Origin: DASUBV01 sp035532295 | GTDB taxonomy: Bacteria > Actinomycetota > Actinomycetes > Streptosporangiales > Streptosporangiaceae | Direction of reading: 5' to 3' | Length of the DNA: 5,736 bases | Assembly: GCA_035532295.1 (NCBI GenBank) | Contig: DATKRH010000235.1 | Location: 1 to 5,736, forward strand | Shown: positions 4,240 to 5,736 of the stretch, piece after piece | Numbering within the stretch: the stretch's first letter is position 1 | Layout: every line of letters starts with the position of its first letter | Made by a program: the position numbers and the translations under genes | The notes under the pieces: model-generated | Databases searched by the model: none | What the model was told of the DNA's origin: nothing | The model's input: only the letters and a program-made list of their open reading frames with translations

Positions 4240-5608
4240 GCTCCGCCTCACGATCGTGTTCACGCTGAGCATGGCGGTCCTGCTAGCCGTCACCGGCGGT
4301 TTCGTGTATCTGCGGCTCGGGGCCGAACTGTTGCGCACCATTGACGCCGCCCTGCTCGCCGAGGCCGACACCGTCGCCGCTGGCATCGGGCAGCAGGGTG
4401 CGACGTTCAGCGGGCCCGATGCGGCCAGCGCGCGGGGCCTGGGATCGTTCGCGCAGGTGCTCGGGCCGGGCGGCAAGATAAAGGAGACCTCGCCGGTGGT
4501 CGCGGCAGGCCCGGTGGTGCCGGTTTCGGTGCTGTCCGGGATCCATGGGCCCACCTACGTCGACCGGGTGGTCCCTGGCATCCGTGGCACGGCCCGCATC
4601 GTGATAGTCCCGCAGGACAGCGGCAGGCAGCGGGTGTGGGTGGTGGCCGGGACGTCGCTGCGAAGCCGCGCGGACACGCTGTCGGCGCTGCTCGTGCTGA
4701 TGCTGGCCGGCGGCCCGGTCGCGCTGGCGTTGGCCGCGGCGGCCGGATGGGTGCTGGCCGGCGCTGCGCTGCGCCCGGTGGAGCGCATGCGGCAGGAGGC
4801 CGACGCGATCTCGGTGTCCGACCGGGGCCGCCGGCTGCCGATCCCGGCCAGCCGGGACGAGATCGCGCGGCTCGGGAACACGCTCAACGCCATGCTCGGC
4901 CGGCTGGAGGGGGCGTTCGACCGGGAACGGCGTTTTGTCGACGACGCCAGTCATGAGCTGCGGACCCCGCTGGCGATCTTGAAGGCCGAGCTCGACCTCG
5001 CCCAGTCGCGGCCCAGGACCAGCGAGGAGCTGCTGGCCGCGGTGCGCAGCGCCTCCGAAGAGGCCGATCGGCTGGCGTCACTGGCGGAGACCCTGCTGGT
5101 CTACTCCCGGATCGAGGGCGGCCGGATGCCGCTGCACCGCCAGGAGACCGCGCTGGACGAGGTCCTGGCAGAGGCGTGCCAGGCACTGGCGACGCGCGCG
5201 GCCACGGCGGGCGTCACCGTGCACGCCGGCCCGCACGGGGTCACGGCGTTCGTGGACCCGGTGCGGGTGCGGCAGGCGGTCGAAAACCTGGTGGCCAACG
5301 CGCTTGCCCATACCCCTCGCGGCGGGCAGGTGCGGGTCAGCGCCACCCGCGAAGGCGGCACCATCCGCCTCGCTGTCGACGACACCGGCAGTGGTTTCAG
5401 TCCCGGCTTCCTGCCCCGCGCGTTCGAGCCGTTCGCCGCCGGTCCCGGGCAAGCGGGGACGGGCCAGGAGGCGGGGCTCGGCCAGGGGGCGGGGCTCGGC
5501 CTGGCCATCGTGCAGGCAATAGCGCAGGCCCACGGTGGCCGCGCCACCGCGGGGAACCGGGCCGAAGGCGGCGCGAGGGTTACCCTCATCCTCCTCGCAG
5601 CCCGGTAG
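4223..5608 (+). CDS. Membrane sensor histidine kinase (HAMP, HisKA, HATPase_c)
   Basis: A 461-residue class I histidine kinase paired with the response regulator. It has a short Arg-rich N-terminus and a first membrane helix (about 10-30, IVFTLSMAVLLAVTGGFVYL), followed by an extracytoplasmic sensor of about 120 residues without a recognisable fold. The second membrane helix is at about 154-183 (LLVLMLAGGPVALALAAAAG), followed by HAMP (about 183-238, LRPVERMRQEADAI to LGRLEGAFDRERRF). The H box is FVDDASHELRTPLAIL with phosphoacceptor His244, the N box VENLVANALAHTPRGG with Asn359, and the G1 box VDDTGSGF with Asp387. The G2 box is GAGLGLAIVQAIAQAHGG. Catalytic residues are intact. The ATP-lid segment between FEPF and G2 is lengthened by Gly/Gln repeats from an 18-bp tandem duplication. 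The ATG at 4223 overlaps the regulator gene end and starts the typical RLPIRLRLT leader; no independent promoter is needed. The signal sensed is unknown; an envelope role is suggested by the exported-protein gene downstream. Confidence 0.97.
   Translation: MRLPIRLRLTIVFTLSMAVLLAVTGGFVYLRLGAELLRTIDAALLAEADTVAAGIGQQGATFSGPDAASARGLGSFAQVLGPGGKIKETSPVVAAGPVVPVSVLSGIHGPTYVDRVVPGIRGTARIVIVPQDSGRQRVWVVAGTSLRSRADTLSALLVLMLAGGPVALALAAAAGWVLAGAALRPVERMRQEADAISVSDRGRRLPIPASRDEIARLGNTLNAMLGRLEGAFDRERRFVDDASHELRTPLAILKAELDLAQSRPRTSEELLAAVRSASEEADRLASLAETLLVYSRIEGGRMPLHRQETALDEVLAEACQALATRAATAGVTVHAGPHGVTAFVDPVRVRQAVENLVANALAHTPRGGQVRVSATREGGTIRLAVDDTGSGFSPGFLPRAFEPFAAGPGQAGTGQEAGLGQGAGLGLAIVQAIAQAHGGRATAGNRAEGGARVTLILLAAR
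5462..5497 (+). repeat. 18-bp tandem duplication inside the kinase ATP lid
   Basis: GGCCAGGAGGCGGGGCTC (5462-5479) is followed directly by GGCCAGGGGGCGGGGCTC (5480-5497), differing at one base. The repeat is in frame and encodes G-Q-E-A-G-L then G-Q-G-A-G-L, directly before the G2 box GLAIV. A weaker related stretch (GPGQAGT) precedes it at about 5442-5462. The frame and catalytic motifs are preserved. Confidence 0.85.
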
Positions 5609-5617
5609 GCGCGCCTC

Positions 5618-5660
5618 TCATCCGCGGTTCATCACCTTCTCATCGGCGCTTCCGCACGAT
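5618..5660 (+). promoter_or_regulatory. Three 11-bp phased TCATC boxes and a -10-like hexamer before the exported-protein gene
   Basis: TCATC occurs at 5618-5622, 5629-5633 and 5640-5644, a direct repeat with exactly 11-bp steps, so the boxes fall on the same face of the helix. CACGAT at 5655-5660 could serve as a -10 element ten bases after the last box, mirroring the arrangement before the response regulator (TCATC, nine bases, TACGTT). OmpR-family regulators typically bind such direct repeats next to or over -35. The binding protein is inferred to be the response regulator encoded at 3547. Confidence 0.5.
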
Positions 5661-5692
5661 GAACGCGTGCCCAGCGAAGGGAGGTGAAACAC

Positions 5693-5736
5693 GTGATCAT
5701 CAAGAAGCTTCTTGCCATCGGCGCCGTCGCCGCTGG
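5693..5736 (+). CDS. Start of a probable exported or membrane protein, cut by the window edge
   Basis: A GTG at 5693 lies 6 bp after AAGGGAGGTG (5677-5686), a strong Shine-Dalgarno sequence. Only 14 codons are visible: VIIKKLLAIGAVAA. The two Lys followed by an unbroken hydrophobic stretch rich in Ala, Leu and Gly are what a Sec signal peptide looks like, so the product is probably secreted or membrane-anchored. It is 84 bp downstream of the kinase stop and has its own candidate promoter with phased boxes. This fits an envelope protein controlled by the two-component system. The mature part is outside the window, so the family cannot be named. Confidence 0.7.
   Translation, partial: MIIKKLLAIGAVAA

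Noticed and set aside
3235..4554. A 439-codon open frame on the minus strand opposite the hypothetical gene, the response regulator and the start of the kinase
   Set aside because: It lies antisense to well-supported genes. Its translation is Pro/Arg/His-rich without any domain, a usual by-product of high GC content.
1..5736. tRNA, rRNA, CRISPR array, insertion sequence or integrase
   Set aside because: No cloverleaf, no regularly spaced repeat-spacer units, no transposase or integrase motifs and no terminal inverted repeats were seen on either strand.

Overview
The window is very GC-rich. Its codons end almost always in G or C, starts are often GTG, and it carries protein families largely confined to actinomycetes (XRE/DUF5753, DUF397, stand-alone RsbW-type ATPase). 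It therefore looks like chromosomal DNA of a filamentous actinomycete such as Streptomyces, Streptosporangiaceae or Thermomonosporaceae. The sequence alone does not fix the genus.

Left part (1-411): the C-terminal end of an unrecognised + strand gene (2-118), followed by a decayed coding stretch (142-411). The coding signal there switches reading frame, and its last stop overlaps the stop of the convergent DUF397 gene in a CTAG tetranucleotide.

Middle part (408-2135): a whiJ/abaA-type regulatory locus. An XRE-family DNA-binding protein with a DUF5753 sensor domain (700-1560, -) lies 19 bp upstream of a small DUF397 protein (408-680, -), forming an operon. A stand-alone HATPase_c_2 anti-sigma-like ATPase (1704-2135, +) is transcribed divergently across a 143-bp regulatory gap. 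Such sets are found in many paralogous copies in Streptomyces-type genomes and are tied to development and antibiotic control.

Scarred part (2136-2937): a small GntR-type winged-helix protein (2403-2639, -), a second GntR winged helix that has lost its start (2174-2335, -), a block of 9-bp phased repeats (2679-2717), and a short second copy of the ATPase/GntR convergent junction (2740-2836). The differences between the junction copies are nearly all synonymous, so they look like remains of two formerly functional paralogous cassettes. From 2837 to 2937 I see only a weak ribosome-binding site for the next gene. An orphan hypothetical protein (2938-3468, +) follows and ends in a perfect hairpin.

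Right part (3490-5736): an OmpR-type response regulator (3547-4239) and its sensor histidine kinase (4223-5608), overlapping by 17 bp. They are followed by the start of an apparently exported protein (5693 to the edge). The DNA before the regulator and before the exported-protein gene carries TCATC-like pentamers on an exact 11-bp period, with a similarly placed -10-like hexamer. The simplest reading is that the response regulator controls both its own operon and the exported protein. Nothing here amounts to a clearly new system; the most interesting signals are the paired cassette scar and the 11-bp phased boxes.
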